Shown: positions 9,782 through 19,665, counted from the stretch's first letter. The stretch is DNA of 64,000 nucleotides from Tahibacter amnicola (GCF_025398735.1 NZ_CP104694.1:2691001-2755000), one strand, 5' to 3'. Notes: a model not told the origin generated them from the letters alone. Numbers and translations are program-made.

Positions 9782-11005
9782 TCAACGCGTGGAGATTTTC
9801 AGCGTGGTGCCCGACGCACTGTCGCAGTAGCTGCCCGGATCCGTCGCCTTGACGCGCACGTAGTAGCTGCCCCGGATGTTGATCGGAATCGGACGGCCGC
9901 CGGTCCACCAGTGGAAAATCCAGGTGGGGTAATAGGCGCGGACGAATGCACGACTGAGCGGCGAGGGTTTCGTGGTTTCGTCGATCACGGTGACGTCGCC
10001 CATGTCGGATGGATCGTTGAACGCGCCGTTCTTTACGCGTACTTCGATCTTGGGCGCCGAGTCCGGTCCGTAGGGGGCTGCCGTCGTGCCGGATGTGGAC
10101 ACTTCCACTTCGCTGGCGTTGAACGGGCCATAAGTCATGTAGTCGCCGCAGATCAATCCCAATGTATGTGTCTGCGTCGCCGGCGCCAGCGTGTGGCCTG
10201 CCGGGGCCGGGCGCGACAGATCGTCGGCTTCGGCGCTGAAATCGGTCTGCGCGGCGAATTTCGTCATCAGCACCTGTCGCGACGTGCGCCAGGACCCCAG
10301 GTACGTACGTCGCTCGATAATGACGGCGCCGTCCTGGAAGGTGGCATTGTTCCGGGCGAAACCGGCAATCGTGTCCGCCTGGTTCTGGTGTACCACATGC
10401 ATGCCTTTGCCGGTTGAGAATGGCTCACCGAAGACGTACACCTTGGTCGTGACCGGCAGCACGATGGAACCCGAAGCCGGCTTGAACAGTGCGTCGAGCT
10501 GCGGCAGGGCCCACTGCAGCGGATCGGCTGTCGTCGTGGCATACATGTTCTGCCAGGGCAGATTGCGCATGGCCTTGAGCAGGCCTGGATGGCGAATGTA
10601 GTCCAGGGCACCGGCCGCCTGCTTGCCCGCGTCGGTCTGGTTCAACCCGGCAGCCTTGTTGCTGATCTCGTGATACCCACTGGTCGCACTGAATACGGGG
10701 CCGAAATTTGACGCCAGCTCCGCCTCTGTCTGGTTGTTGAGGCTGGCCAGGCGATAGATCAGGGGCTTGGTCGGCGATACATCGTTGACGTCGATCACGA
10801 CGCGGTACTCTTCGCCGGCGTCGGTCTTCACGAAGATGTGGTAGTGCAGGTACTTGCCCTTGCCGGGCTCGTCGAGCTTCTCCAGGAAACTCTTTTCCGG
10901 TTGCAGCGTACCGACGACATACCCGTATCGCGCCAGCTGCGCGAATACCGGTGTAGCGGTAGCGAGTATCGCGGCCGTGAGCAGCGCGCGGATCACGATT
11001 TTCAT
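9782..11005 (-). CDS. Exported protein of unknown function
   Basis: This is a 407-residue protein with a clear signal peptide (MKIVIRALLTAAILATATPVFA). The mature part is soluble and has no membrane helix. It contains TNLTF-free beta-rich sequence with pieces such as YGYVVGTLQPEKSFLEKLDE, IFVKTDAGEEYRVVIDVND and YYVRVKATDPGSYCDSASG, which look like beta-sandwich domains. The middle third (residues ~95-260) resembles a hydrolase-like or DUF2278-type fold, but I cannot name it with confidence. The start codon follows GGAGGA, a good ribosome binding site. It stands alone, with a long upstream region and a strong hairpin after the stop. Confidence 0.6.
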   Translation of the reverse strand: MKIVIRALLTAAILATATPVFAQLARYGYVVGTLQPEKSFLEKLDEPGKGKYLHYHIFVKTDAGEEYRVVIDVNDVSPTKPLIYRLASLNNQTEAELASNFGPVFSATSGYHEISNKAAGLNQTDAGKQAAGALDYIRHPGLLKAMRNLPWQNMYATTTADPLQWALPQLDALFKPASGSIVLPVTTKVYVFGEPFSTGKGMHVVHQNQADTIAGFARNNATFQDGAVIIERRTYLGSWRTSRQVLMTKFAAQTDFSAEADDLSRPAPAGHTLAPATQTHTLGLICGDYMTYGPFNASEVEVSTSGTTAAPYGPDSAPKIEVRVKNGAFNDPSDMGDVTVIDETTKPSPLSRAFVRAYYPTWIFHWWTGGRPIPINIRGSYYVRVKATDPGSYCDSASGTTLKISTR

Positions 11006-11476
11006 GGAATCCTCCTCCCTTCGTTGACGGAATGAACAACATCCCGCCGCCGATCCGTTCGGCGGTCGCCGGTGGCCTGTAACCGAAAATCGGGAGTGGC
11101 TGGCGAAGGGTTGGTCGTGCTGCCGCTTCGGAGTGAGGGCAGTAGCAGCGCTACAGCCCGAATGAGAAGCACGTCCAGCGCGGGTAGAACGAGTCAGTCA
11201 CTTCCGATTCGAGTGTTACAGGCCACGAGTGCCGGGATGACGCGGTGTCGCCGGGCGCGGACGTCGCGATCACACGTAATCAGCGCGATATCCACTGTCC
11301 GGCGTGCACGCGTCGGACAGGTGCGTGCCGGGCGTACGGCCCGGATGGTGCCACCAGCGTCATAGACGCGTCGTGGTCCATTTACCCTACCGGGGCGGCC
11401 TGTCGCGTGCGCGATTCGGAAAAGAGGGAGAGGTGGAGTTGTGCAGAACAGACCACTTCGGGAATTGGCTGTGCTG
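11006..11476. other. Intergenic region, upstream of an exported protein
   Basis: This stretch of 471 bp lies between two leftward genes. It must hold the promoter for the gene ending at 9782. Open frames in both directions are arginine-rich shadows with no ribosome binding site. I see no RNA gene or repeat. Confidence 0.5.
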
Positions 11477-12325
11477 TCAGTCGGAATTCGGGGATGCGCC
11501 GCCGATCCATTCCAGTACGACCAGGACGGGGTAGTGATCGGAGACGACGGGAACCTCGTGCACCTGCTGGCTGATGACTCGCCACTGGTGCGATGCGCCA
11601 AACAGGACGTAGTCCAGTTTGTCGTTGGTCGAAGGGAATGTGGCGACGTTGCTGATCGGTGCGGTTGCATCGCCGAGCACGCGGGTCAGGATGCGCAGCG
11701 GTTTCGATCGCGGCGTGTCGTTCAGATCCCCGGCAACGACGACAGGGCCGGCCGCCTTGAGAAGCTCGGCCAGCCGACGCGCCTGCTGCACGCGGCCGGC
11801 GCGCGTTTCATAGTCGAGGTGCAGCCCCATGAACACGAACGGTGGAAGGCCGTTGGTGGGCGCGAGCGTCACCTGGATTGCCGACCGGGGCTCGTGATCC
11901 TTCGGATAGGGCAGCGGATGGTTGGTCACCGTGGTGGACGGCCAGCGGAACAGCAATGCCTGGCCGTATTCGCCGCCGTCGTAGTCGAAGAACTTGCCGA
12001 AGACGTGCGTCATGTGCGTCAGGCGAGCCAGTTCCGCGCCCTGGTCGACGAGGCCCGTGCGACGAACGTTGTTGTCGATCTCCTGCAGGGCGACAACGTC
12101 CGGTTCGAAGCGCCTGATGATGTCGGCGACACGGGGAAGATCCAGCCGGCCATCCATGCCTTCGCCATGATGGATGTTGTAGCTGAGCACACGCAGCTGG
12201 GGGTGTTGGGTCTGCGAATGCACAGCCAGGGGGAAGACCGACAGCAGCGCCAGGATGATGTGCCAACGACGTGGTGATGCAACGGCGAGCCAGCGCTGTG
12301 GGCAAATCCGGCGGGTGATGCGCAT
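11477..12325 (-). CDS. Exported endonuclease/exonuclease/phosphatase-family protein
   Basis: This 282-residue protein has all the motifs of the EEP fold: LSYNIHHG near the N-terminus (Asn), LQEID (metal-binding Glu), GDLNDTP (catalytic Asp-Asn) and SDHYPVLVVL at the C-terminus (Asp-His). Family members cleave phosphodiester bonds in nucleic acids, phospholipids or inositol phosphates; the substrate here is unknown. The N-terminus (RWHIILALLSVFPLAVHSQ) is a signal peptide or anchor, so it acts outside the cytoplasm. The open frame continues upstream to 12514. I chose the ATG at 12325 because it gives a compact signal sequence with a weak GAGACG site; 12358 is an alternative. Confidence 0.85.
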   Translation of the reverse strand: MRITRRICPQRWLAVASPRRWHIILALLSVFPLAVHSQTQHPQLRVLSYNIHHGEGMDGRLDLPRVADIIRRFEPDVVALQEIDNNVRRTGLVDQGAELARLTHMTHVFGKFFDYDGGEYGQALLFRWPSTTVTNHPLPYPKDHEPRSAIQVTLAPTNGLPPFVFMGLHLDYETRAGRVQQARRLAELLKAAGPVVVAGDLNDTPRSKPLRILTRVLGDATAPISNVATFPSTNDKLDYVLFGASHQWRVISQQVHEVPVVSDHYPVLVVLEWIGGASPNSD

Positions 12326-12631
12326 CGCGTCGTCTCGTGGGCTGGCAGGATGGCGCATCGTATACCAGGGGATGATGCGAAGATCCTTGCGCTTTTGCGC
12401 CGGCACGTCGCATTTCCGCTTTACAGGAATCGATCGCGTCGTTAGAGATGCCGCGTTGGTGCAAACGAAAGCGGCTGCTGGACGAAACTTGCGGGCGTGG
12501 CGGCGTCGGAGCACATGGCGTCCTGCATGTCAGGAGCTTCGATGAAGAGCTGGACCCTCGCTGCCCCCGGGCGCAGACTAGAGCGCGTCGCCGTCGCGTG
12601 TCGGCGCGACGGCCAGCAGGGGGGCGTGGTC

Positions 12632-14445
12632 ATGCACAGGCATGTACGCGGCGCACCCGTTGCCAGGGCATGGCTACAGACGGGGTTTTTGGCAGCAGCG
12701 ATGGCGGGCGGATGGCTCCCGGCTGTTGCGCAGGGGGCAATCATCACGGTCGGCTTGCCCGGCGAATCGGGATGCGCGTTCACCTCCCTGCAGACAGCAA
12801 TCAATGCGGCGGCAGCGTCGAGCGGCCTGGATATCCTGCGTCTCTCCGTCGGCACTTTTTCGGCACAACGATTGCAGATCATGGACAGCGGCGACCTCGC
12901 CATCGAGGGCGGCTGGCTGGCATGTACCTTGCCGATCCCGAATGCGGGAACCACCACGCTGAGCGGACAGGAGCGAACCCTGCGGGTTCGGTCATTGCGC
13001 ACACCGGGGCGGGGCGCCTCACCCTGAGTGACCTCGCCATCACCGGTGGCAACGGCTTGGCGGGTGGCGCCATCAATTCGGAAACCACTGCGGCACTGAC
13101 GCTCAATCGCGTGCTGCTCTACAGCAACCGCGCCTCCGTGGGTGGCGGACTGGCTGTCACCGGAAATTTGGTGACACCCAAGGAAGTCAATCTGTTCGGC
13201 GTCGGGTTCAACAGCAATACGGCCACCGCGAGCGGCGGTGGACTGTATGCCAATTACTCCGACGTGACGATCGGTGGCGATGGCATCAACTACTTCGCCA
13301 GCAACGTCGCGCAGGGGACCACCAACCTCAATGGCGGCGGCGCCATCTACCTGAGCAACAGCGACTTGCTGGTCGACAGTCTCGCACCCGCGCAAAGTCC
13401 GTTCATGGATAACAACTTCGCGCAGCGTCACGGCGGCGCGATCGCCTACGTCAACCAGTCGTCGGGATACCACTACATCTCCATCTTCAACCGGAACCGG
13501 CTGCGTATCCTGGATATTTCGAACAACGCGACAGCTTCGGGCGGCAAAGGCGGTGCGATCTACGTCAACTCGCTGGAACTCACCAGCGGAACGCACAATC
13601 ATTCCAGTGTCAACTTGTATAATGTCAACCTGATTGACAACGACGCGTCCGAGGGCGGTGCTTTCCATGTCGAGGCGACGGGAAATTCGATCGGTTCGGA
13701 AAGCGTCATCATCATGAACCAGGGCACGGACAACGGTGGTCCGCCATCCTGCCCGCCAGGTGTCCGCTGCAACAGCCTGGAACTCAATCGCACGGGAAAC
13801 TCCAGCACGATTTCCCTGGTTTCGGGCGGCAGCAGCGGGCATGCACGGTTTTCGATGTACCGCGGCTATGCGCTGCAGAACATCAGTCCGCTGGGCGGTT
13901 TCATCAATGGCAATGGCCGGGTCTACCTGGACAACAGCGTCATCGCCAACAACACCCTTGGCAACGCCTATGTGATCGCGACCGTGTTTCACGAGCTGCA
14001 GATCCGCAACAGCACGTTTGCAGGAAACACGTTTGGCGCAGGACAGGTGATCTACCACGCACTGACACCCACCTATTTCCGCCTGCACAACAGCATCGTG
14101 TTCCAGCCCGGGAAACAGATCTACTTCATCGGCGGTGGTGTCATTGCGGATCCGCGCAACCTGCTGGTGCCGGTCGACCATGGCATCGCCGATACGACCG
14201 GCCGCAACATCCAGCAGACGACCGAGCCCTTCTTCGTCGATCCGGGCCAGAACAACTTCCAGCTGCAGGTGTTTTCCTCGGCACGCAACCGCTACGGTCC
14301 CGGCAACAGCGTGCTGATGCCGACGATCGATCTGCTCGGAGGCATGCGCCCGACGCCGCCGGATTTCCCGACCCCCTACGACTTCGGGGCCTTCGAATAC
14401 GGCGCGGTACCCGATTCGATCCTGTGGGCGGATTTCGAGCCCTAG
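12632..14445 (+). pseudogene. Right-handed beta-helix exported protein, split by a frameshift
   Basis: The N-terminal half reads in one frame from the ATG at 12632, which has AGGGGGG seven bases upstream. It gives a signal peptide (QTGFLAAAMAGGWLPAVAQG) and a start typical of beta-helix proteins (FTSLQTAINAAAASSGLDIL). That frame stops at 13027. From about 12965 the protein continues in another frame (VIAHTGAGRLTLSDLAITGG) to 14445, with repeated parallel beta-helix coils (GGGLYANYSDVTIGG, GGAIYLSNSDLLVDS). The join lies between 12955 and 12990 and needs one extra base, so this sequence appears to lack a base. That is either a true mutation or a sequencing error. The restored protein would have about 600 residues and ends DSILWADFEP, a variant of the tail shared with other exported proteins here. 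An ATG at 12542 with AGGAGC is an alternative start. Confidence 0.75.
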
Positions 14446-14449
14446 CGCG

Positions 14450-14752
14450 TCACGGATCGAGCGCGCCGTACGCGGCACCCAGCACGGCTCCGCCGAGCAT
14501 CCACGGCAGCATCAGGAGCGTGTGCGCCCCCGGCGGTCCGGCGATCAAGGCCAGCATGTCGGTGACGACCAGTGCCGGGCTGGCGAGGGCCGACAGGGCA
14601 ACGCCGATCAATCCCCAGTCGCCGTCGCGCTGATCCCAGGCCAGGTAGAAGCCGCGCCCGATACAGAAAAGCACCGCGCCCCAAAATGCGCCCGCCAGGC
14701 TGCCAAAAACGCGGGACGGAAGCGGTGACGGAGGTGGGGTGGCGTCGCTCAT
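14450..14752 (-). CDS. Small membrane protein
   Basis: This is a 100-residue protein starting MSDATPPPSP, with three hydrophobic stretches (SLAGAFWGAVLFCIGRGFYL, GLIGVALSALASPALVVTDM and HTLLMLPWMLGGAVLGAAYG). It is integral to the membrane, but the function is not recognised. The open frame extends far upstream, but only the start at 14752 gives a sensible protein. It is convergent with the beta-helix gene, leaving four bases between the stops. Confidence 0.7.
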   Translation of the reverse strand: MSDATPPPSPLPSRVFGSLAGAFWGAVLFCIGRGFYLAWDQRDGDWGLIGVALSALASPALVVTDMLALIAGPPGAHTLLMLPWMLGGAVLGAAYGALDP

Positions 14753-14878
14753 GCGCCGAGGATACCTGACCTCGCGCCGACGCAGCCGCACTGGACAGCA
14801 ATCGGTCATGAGTCCCCGGGCTGGGCGAGGTGCTACAGTCGACAACCTCCTCACATGACTCCAAGGGCGAGTGGCGCA

Positions 14879-15808
14879 ATGACGGTTCCCGCTTTCTATC
14901 CCATCGGTATTCCCGGCCACCCATGGACAGACGCAGAGAAGGCCGAGTGGTTGTCGCGCCAGGTGCGTCAACGCAGCTATCAGGCCGATGTCCTTGATGC
15001 GGTCGAGCCCTTGCGGGAACACTTCGACGTCGTGGAATACGGATGCGTGGTCTATGGCGATGAGCGCTTTCCACTGCTGGCCATCAGGAACCGGTGGGGT
15101 GATGCCTTACCGACGGTGCTGGTGACGGGCGGCGTCCACGGGTACGAAACCAGTGGTGTTCACGGTGCCCTGCATTTCCTGACGCATCATGCCGCGGCAT
15201 ACGCGGGACGCGTGAACCTGCTGGTCGCACCTTGCGTGAGCCCCTGGGCCTATGAGCGCGTGCATCGGTGGAATGCCAACGCCATTGATCCAAACCGCTC
15301 CTTCCGCGAGGGCAGCCCCGCGCAGGAGTCCGCAGCGCTGATGCGGCTGGTTGCGCCGCTGCGTGATCGCGTGCTGGTACATATCGATCTGCACGAAACC
15401 ACCGATACGGACGAGTCCGAGTTCCGGCCGGCGCTTTCGGCACGCGACGGCAAGCCTTTCGAACCGGGTGAGATTCCCGATGGCTTCTATCTCGTGGGTG
15501 ACACGGAAAACCCGCAGCCGGAATTCCAGCAGGCCATCATCGCTGCCGTGGCGAAGGTCACCCACATCGCTCCAGCCGATGGCAACGGCGAAATCATCGG
15601 TTCCCCTGTCGTGGCGCCCGGCGTCATCAACTACCCGCTGGCGCAGCTGGGGTTGTGCGCCAGCATCACGAATGCGCGGTACACGACGACGACCGAAGTC
15701 TATCCCGACAGCCCGCGCGCGACGCCGGCACAATGCAATATGGCCCAGTCAGCTGCTGTCTGCGCAGCGATTGACCATGCGTTGGGGCAGCAGGCGGCTG
15801 TGAAGTAG
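14879..15808 (+). CDS. M14-family zinc metallopeptidase-like protein
   Basis: This is a 309-residue soluble protein of the M14 carboxypeptidase / aspartoacylase-like group. The zinc site is seen as GGVHGYETSG (His87, Glu90) and HIDLHETTD (His172). DPNRSF (Asn139-Arg140) is the usual substrate carboxylate-binding pair. A late TTTTEVYPDSP supplies the likely catalytic Glu. Such enzymes remove C-terminal amino acids or deacylate amino acids; the substrate here is not known. There is no signal peptide, so it is cytoplasmic. The ATG at 14855 is in frame, but AAGGGCGAG before 14879 makes that the better start. Confidence 0.85.
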   Translation: MTVPAFYPIGIPGHPWTDAEKAEWLSRQVRQRSYQADVLDAVEPLREHFDVVEYGCVVYGDERFPLLAIRNRWGDALPTVLVTGGVHGYETSGVHGALHFLTHHAAAYAGRVNLLVAPCVSPWAYERVHRWNANAIDPNRSFREGSPAQESAALMRLVAPLRDRVLVHIDLHETTDTDESEFRPALSARDGKPFEPGEIPDGFYLVGDTENPQPEFQQAIIAAVAKVTHIAPADGNGEIIGSPVVAPGVINYPLAQLGLCASITNARYTTTTEVYPDSPRATPAQCNMAQSAAVCAAIDHALGQQAAVK

Positions 15809-15907
15809 CACGTAATGGACCATTCGCGGCTGTCCCGATCGGATGGCCGCGACCGCCGTTCCATCGGGTGGTGCTATCAAACGCGCAGCATGCGCTGGAA
15901 GAGAGAC

Positions 15908-16339
15908 ATGACCGCCATTCCGGACCTTGCGCCGTATCCTGACGTCGCGCTGCCCGAGGGGCGCCTGGTCGCGGTTGGCTGGCTTGGCCGCGCCGCCGGG
16001 TTTTCACCGGGATACACCGACGAAGCGGTTTTCCGTACATTGCGGGCGCTCTGCAAGGATCCGTGGCGTCCCGCGCTGGCTGCCGGCGTACACGGGTGTG
16101 ACCTGTGCCAGTTCGATCGCCCGGCATTTTCGGGTGAACTCTTCGTGCCCCATGCGGGACGTATCTACGTCGCCCCCGTCGGAATTGTCCACTACATCGG
16201 CGCGCACTGGTATCGTCCGCCGGACACTTTCCTTGAGGCCGTGACGCATTGCCCGCCGATGCGAAGCACGGCGTATTTCAGGTCGCTGTTGGACTGCGGC
16301 GGCAGGGCGCTGCTGGGCGCGCGCAGGACCGTTGGCTAG
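15908..16339 (+). CDS. Small conserved protein with G-x-H-x-C-x-x-C motif
   Basis: This is a 143-residue protein starting MTAIPDLAPYPDVALPEGRL. It contains VGWLG near the N-terminus, AGVHGCDLCQF in the middle (a His and two Cys that could bind a metal) and YVAPVGIVHYIGAHWYRPPD near the end. This layout resembles a family of unknown function found in many bacteria (I think the one now called DUF7919), with the H-x-C-x-x-C core. GGAAGAGAG lies at 15897-15905, right before the ATG, and fixes the start. It follows the M14-like peptidase by 99 bp and may be co-transcribed. No enzymatic role is known to me. Confidence 0.75.
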   Translation: MTAIPDLAPYPDVALPEGRLVAVGWLGRAAGFSPGYTDEAVFRTLRALCKDPWRPALAAGVHGCDLCQFDRPAFSGELFVPHAGRIYVAPVGIVHYIGAHWYRPPDTFLEAVTHCPPMRSTAYFRSLLDCGGRALLGARRTVG

Positions 16340-16356
16340 GGTTCCTTCCCGCGGCG

Positions 16357-16372
16357 TCCCCGTTCGCGGGGA
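16357..16372 (+). terminator. Short hairpin with a TTCG loop
   Basis: TCCCCG (16357-16362) pairs with CGGGGA (16367-16372) around TTCG, shortly after the stop at 16339. The stem is short and no T run follows, so it is only a possible terminator. Confidence 0.35.
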
Positions 16373-16494
16373 TATCGAAGCTGTACGCTTCGTACACAGG
16401 TGTAAAAATTTCGTGTATCCGTCGTGGGCGCGATACAGTACCGCCACGGAATAGGGAAGACGCGGTTACAGGAGTGGACCCGAAAGGAGGCAGC

Positions 16495-17208
16495 ATGAAA
16501 GCAATCGTGGTCGGTGCCAGCTCGGGAATTGGAAGAGCTGTAGCCCTGGAGCTTTCCCGGCGAGGCTTTGCGCTCGGACTGATGGCGCGGCGCAAGGCCT
16601 TGCTCGAAGCGCTGTGCGAACAACTGCCGGAAGGCACGCACGTGCAGGAAACGGATGTGCGGGAATCCGGGCAGGCGATGGACGATCTTGCCGCCCTGAT
16701 CGAACGCATGGGGCCGGTGGACGTCATCGTGCTGGCGGCGGGCGTCGGCGATATCAACCGGCCACTGGAATGGCGCGTCGAACGCGAAGGCCTGCTGACC
16801 AATGTGCTGGGGTTCGCGGCACTCGCCAACGTCGCCATTCACCACTTTGAAGCGCGCAGGCAGGGGCACCTGGTCGGCATTTCCTCCATCGCCGCCCTGC
16901 GCGGTGGCGGGTCTGCGCCGGCGTATAACGCTTCCAAGGCGTTTATCTCGAACTACCTGCAGGGACTGCGGCAACGGGTCACGCAGCGCAAGCTGCCCAT
17001 CACCGTCACCGAGATTCAGCCCGGTTATGTCGATACCGCAATGGTGAAAGGCGATGCCGTGTTCTGGATGGCGACGCCGGAAGTCGCCGCGCGGCAGATT
17101 GTCGATGCCATCGTCCGCCGGAAGCCCCATGCGTATGTGACGCGCCGCTGGCGTCTTTTCGCCTGGTTGCTCAAGCTGACGCCGGATTTCATCTATCGCC
17201 GCATGTAG
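16495..17208 (+). CDS. Short-chain dehydrogenase/reductase
   Basis: This is a 237-residue classical SDR enzyme. The cofactor loop GASSGIG is at residues 7-13, AAGVGD sits at the NNAG-like position, and the catalytic set is Ser130/131 (GISSIAAL), Tyr144 and Lys148 (YNASK). It would oxidise or reduce an alcohol or ketone with NAD(P); the substrate is unknown. The end of the protein (RRKPHAYVTRRWRLFAWLLK) resembles SDRs with a basic, membrane-associating tail. A near-perfect AAAGGAGG at 16483-16490 sets the start, although the frame opens earlier. Confidence 0.93.
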   Translation: MKAIVVGASSGIGRAVALELSRRGFALGLMARRKALLEALCEQLPEGTHVQETDVRESGQAMDDLAALIERMGPVDVIVLAAGVGDINRPLEWRVEREGLLTNVLGFAALANVAIHHFEARRQGHLVGISSIAALRGGGSAPAYNASKAFISNYLQGLRQRVTQRKLPITVTEIQPGYVDTAMVKGDAVFWMATPEVAARQIVDAIVRRKPHAYVTRRWRLFAWLLKLTPDFIYRRM

Positions 17209-17469
17209 CGAGCCCGGCGCGGCGGATGGTGCCGCCACAGGCACGTTCCCCGCTCTCCACGACCCCGGGTGGTGGCGTGAAGCGTTCTTCCGCTACTTCG
17301 GGTGTGACATCAGACGCTTGCCCCGGATTTGAGCCCCCGGATGCCTGGTTTCGTCCCTGTTTGGGTGTTTGCAGGGGAATGACGGGCGCCTAGCGTGGGG
17401 CCGCCGGTCTTTCTGGCCTGGCCCGCGTCACCATGGCGTGCTGCGGCAATCCCTGATGAAGGTGCTGTG

Positions 17470-17958
17470 ATGAAAACGATCATGCTGGGTGTGGTCACCG
17501 TGGTGTTGGCGATGGTCGCAGGCCCGACCTGGGCCGCGGCAGGAAAGGGGATGACCTGGGGCAAATACAGCCACGACGTGACGACCGGTACCGACCTGGT
17601 CGGTTGCGGTGGCGTGTGCAATCCGTATGTTGGTGACACGCAGTGCCGCACCCTGCTGCCGATCCTGTGCGTGCGAATTGATGGCTCGCCCAATCCGGGC
17701 GTCGCGGCCGATTTCTACCACGGGTGGCGCGAGGGCCACATCACCACGACCATGCCGTTGGCGGGCACGGCATTGACGAGCCAGGCCGTCGCCGACCAGA
17801 TCTGCGCGGCCACGTTTGGAACCGGATGGGTGATGGCCGAGCATCACCACCCCACCGGTGGTGGCGGCTGGAGCTGGTATGCCTTCGGCAATATCCGGCA
17901 GGACACGCGCTTCTGGACGCGGATCCAGAACCAGCCGGGCAATTGCTGGGATCCGTGA
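17470..17958 (+). CDS. Exported Cys-containing protein of unknown function
   Basis: This is a 162-residue protein with a signal peptide (MKTIMLGVVTVVLAMVAGPTWA). The mature part has several Cys (VGCGGVCNPYVGDTQC, LPILCVRID, QICAATFG, NCWDP) that could form disulfides. It also has aromatic motifs EHHHPTGGGGWSWYAFGN and TRFWTRIQNQPGNCW. Similar small exported proteins occur in related bacteria, without known function. The ATG at 17470 is chosen because it opens the signal peptide; GAAGGTG lies upstream. A strong terminator follows, so the gene is transcribed alone. Confidence 0.75.
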   Translation: MKTIMLGVVTVVLAMVAGPTWAAAGKGMTWGKYSHDVTTGTDLVGCGGVCNPYVGDTQCRTLLPILCVRIDGSPNPGVAADFYHGWREGHITTTMPLAGTALTSQAVADQICAATFGTGWVMAEHHHPTGGGGWSWYAFGNIRQDTRFWTRIQNQPGNCWDP

Positions 17959-18012
17959 TGCATCCGCATCGGCAGTCTGACGCGAGCTGTCGGACGTTCG
18001 CGGCTGTTTCCT

Positions 18013-18040
18013 CTCCGCCGGCGCGCGCCGGCGGAGTTTT
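18013..18040 (+). terminator. Rho-independent terminator
   Basis: CTCCGCCGGCGC (18013-18024) and GCGCCGGCGGAG (18025-18036) form a perfect GC-rich hairpin followed by TTTT. It ends the rightward gene at 17958 and lies just before the stop of the convergent gene at 18049. Confidence 0.85.
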
Positions 18041-18048
18041 GGCCGTCT

Positions 18049-19665
18049 TTACGGCTGGAAGCCGTCGGCGAAGAGCTTGTCCGATGGCCGCGAGCTGAGA
18101 ACGACATCACCGAACGTGCTGATATTGGCCTTGATGATCATGTGGCCATCTGCTCCGATCCAGCCGTCAAAGCCGCGGCTGAAATCCGCGCCCTCATCGG
18201 GCAGGTCGAAGCTGTTCACCGTGGCGGAGACGACGCCCGCGGTCGTCGGCACGGGAACGGACTGCCCCTGCTCAAGGATGCGCCGTGGTGCGCGACCGTG
18301 CTCGAGCAGCCAGATGGCGGGCACGTTGCCGGGATCGGTCCTGGCTTCCAGGATGACGTCGCCATTGGCCAGCACCGCGTTTGCCCCGAAGCTGCGCCAG
18401 GTGCGGCCCGGTTCCGGGGCCAGTGCGCCGGACTGGCCGATGAGCGCGACCGGCTCCGGCGCCATGCCGTCACCCACGCGCCACACGCCCTGGACTTCGG
18501 TGTTGCTGGTGGTCAAGACGCTGCCACCGAATGCCGCATAGCGGCCCGCGGTGCTCAGCGAGGTGGTCTGGAAACTCCGCCAGGTGGAACCTTCCCAGTG
18601 CGGGCCAAAGGTGTCGGTGAGCCCCTGGCCGACGATCGGGCGGTTGATGGCACCGTCGTGCCGGAACAGGCCGTAGCGGCCTTCGACGACGCCGGGTATC
18701 CGGTAGATCGCAAAGAACGTGAACGTGCCGGGCGTCGCGGGGTAGGGGCGGAAAAGGCCTGAGAAATAGGCATCGGCGAGGCCGACAGAAGGACCGCGCG
18801 TGCCCACTTCGTTCTCCATGGCAATGGCCCGGGGCGCGCCGTGGCAGATTTCCCAGATGCCGCTGCGCGCACCGGTGATGTCGAAAATGCCATAGACGCG
18901 GCCGCTGGCCGTTACGGTCAGGTCCCAGGGGGCCCAGTGGGACATGAACTTGTCATTGGTGCCGAGGTTGGGACCCAACGCGTCGGTACTATCCGAACGA
19001 ACGCAGGGAACATTGCCCTGTCCGGGGACATGCCGGGTGACAAGGGCGGTCGAGCCGGCAGTCGCGTGCCTGGCGTTACCGTGGATCAGCGCGCCGCCAC
19101 CGGGCAGTCCGCGCGTGTGGACGAAGTTGGAGGCGTCCGTGTAGGTCCAGCCCGCACCGAGGCCCGGGCCGAGCGTCGAGTCGGTCTTGGTGCGGACGAT
19201 CTCGGTGTTTTTCACCGTATCCCAGCGCCACAGGCCGAAGGTGAGGGTGTCGGGGATTGCCGCATCACCGGCGCGTGCGAGAAAGATGCGCTGGCCGTCC
19301 GCGGCTGTGTCGATCTCGCCGGTGGCGTCGGTGAATACGTGATGGGCTTCGCCCCCTGTCCGGCCAGGCCCTTGCGGGCCAGTGACGCCGAACTGCGCGT
19401 AGCGCGTGAGGATGCCCTGGCGACTGGCCCAGTTCCCGTTGAGGCCGGACTGGGTGAGGCGGACAAGGAATCCAAGCTGTCCGGCCCCCGCGTCGCCGAG
19501 GCGGTACTCGGACAGATTGCGGTGGGTATTGTCAGGCAGGCCGGCGAGGAGGACGCGCCCATCCGGCGCGGCGACGATGCGCCAATCCACTGCCTGGGCG
19601 TTGGTCAGTGAAACGGGAAGGAAGATCCCGGCGAGGGCGGCGAATACTACGGTCCTTGTCAGCAT
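18049..19665 (-). CDS. Exported beta-repeat protein with GFE-type C-terminal tail
   Basis: This is a 538-residue protein. The ATG at 19665 follows AGGGGAGAA and opens a signal peptide (MLTRTVVFAALAGIFLPVSLTNAQA). The mature chain shows loosely repeated units of 60-80 residues with short beta strands around G-x-x-x-x-W/F, such as RYGLFRHDGAINRPIVGQG and RYAAFGGSVLTTSNTEVQG. This suggests a beta-propeller or the tandem-repeat 'choice-of-anchor' type of protein seen in related bacteria. No catalytic motif is visible. It ends SDKLFADGFQP, a tail shared with four other exported proteins in the window. The upstream frame extension lacks a start signal. Confidence 0.7.
   Translation of the reverse strand: MLTRTVVFAALAGIFLPVSLTNAQAVDWRIVAAPDGRVLLAGLPDNTHRNLSEYRLGDAGAGQLGFLVRLTQSGLNGNWASRQGILTRYAQFGVTGPQGPGRTGGEAHHVFTDATGEIDTAADGQRIFLARAGDAAIPDTLTFGLWRWDTVKNTEIVRTKTDSTLGPGLGAGWTYTDASNFVHTRGLPGGGALIHGNARHATAGSTALVTRHVPGQGNVPCVRSDSTDALGPNLGTNDKFMSHWAPWDLTVTASGRVYGIFDITGARSGIWEICHGAPRAIAMENEVGTRGPSVGLADAYFSGLFRPYPATPGTFTFFAIYRIPGVVEGRYGLFRHDGAINRPIVGQGLTDTFGPHWEGSTWRSFQTTSLSTAGRYAAFGGSVLTTSNTEVQGVWRVGDGMAPEPVALIGQSGALAPEPGRTWRSFGANAVLANGDVILEARTDPGNVPAIWLLEHGRAPRRILEQGQSVPVPTTAGVVSATVNSFDLPDEGADFSRGFDGWIGADGHMIIKANISTFGDVVLSSRPSDKLFADGFQP

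Noticed and set aside
12442-14478. A 678-codon minus-strand open frame opposite the beta-helix gene
   Set aside because: It has repetitive Val, Asp, Gln and Arg and no ribosome binding site; the plus strand has signal peptide and beta-helix repeats.
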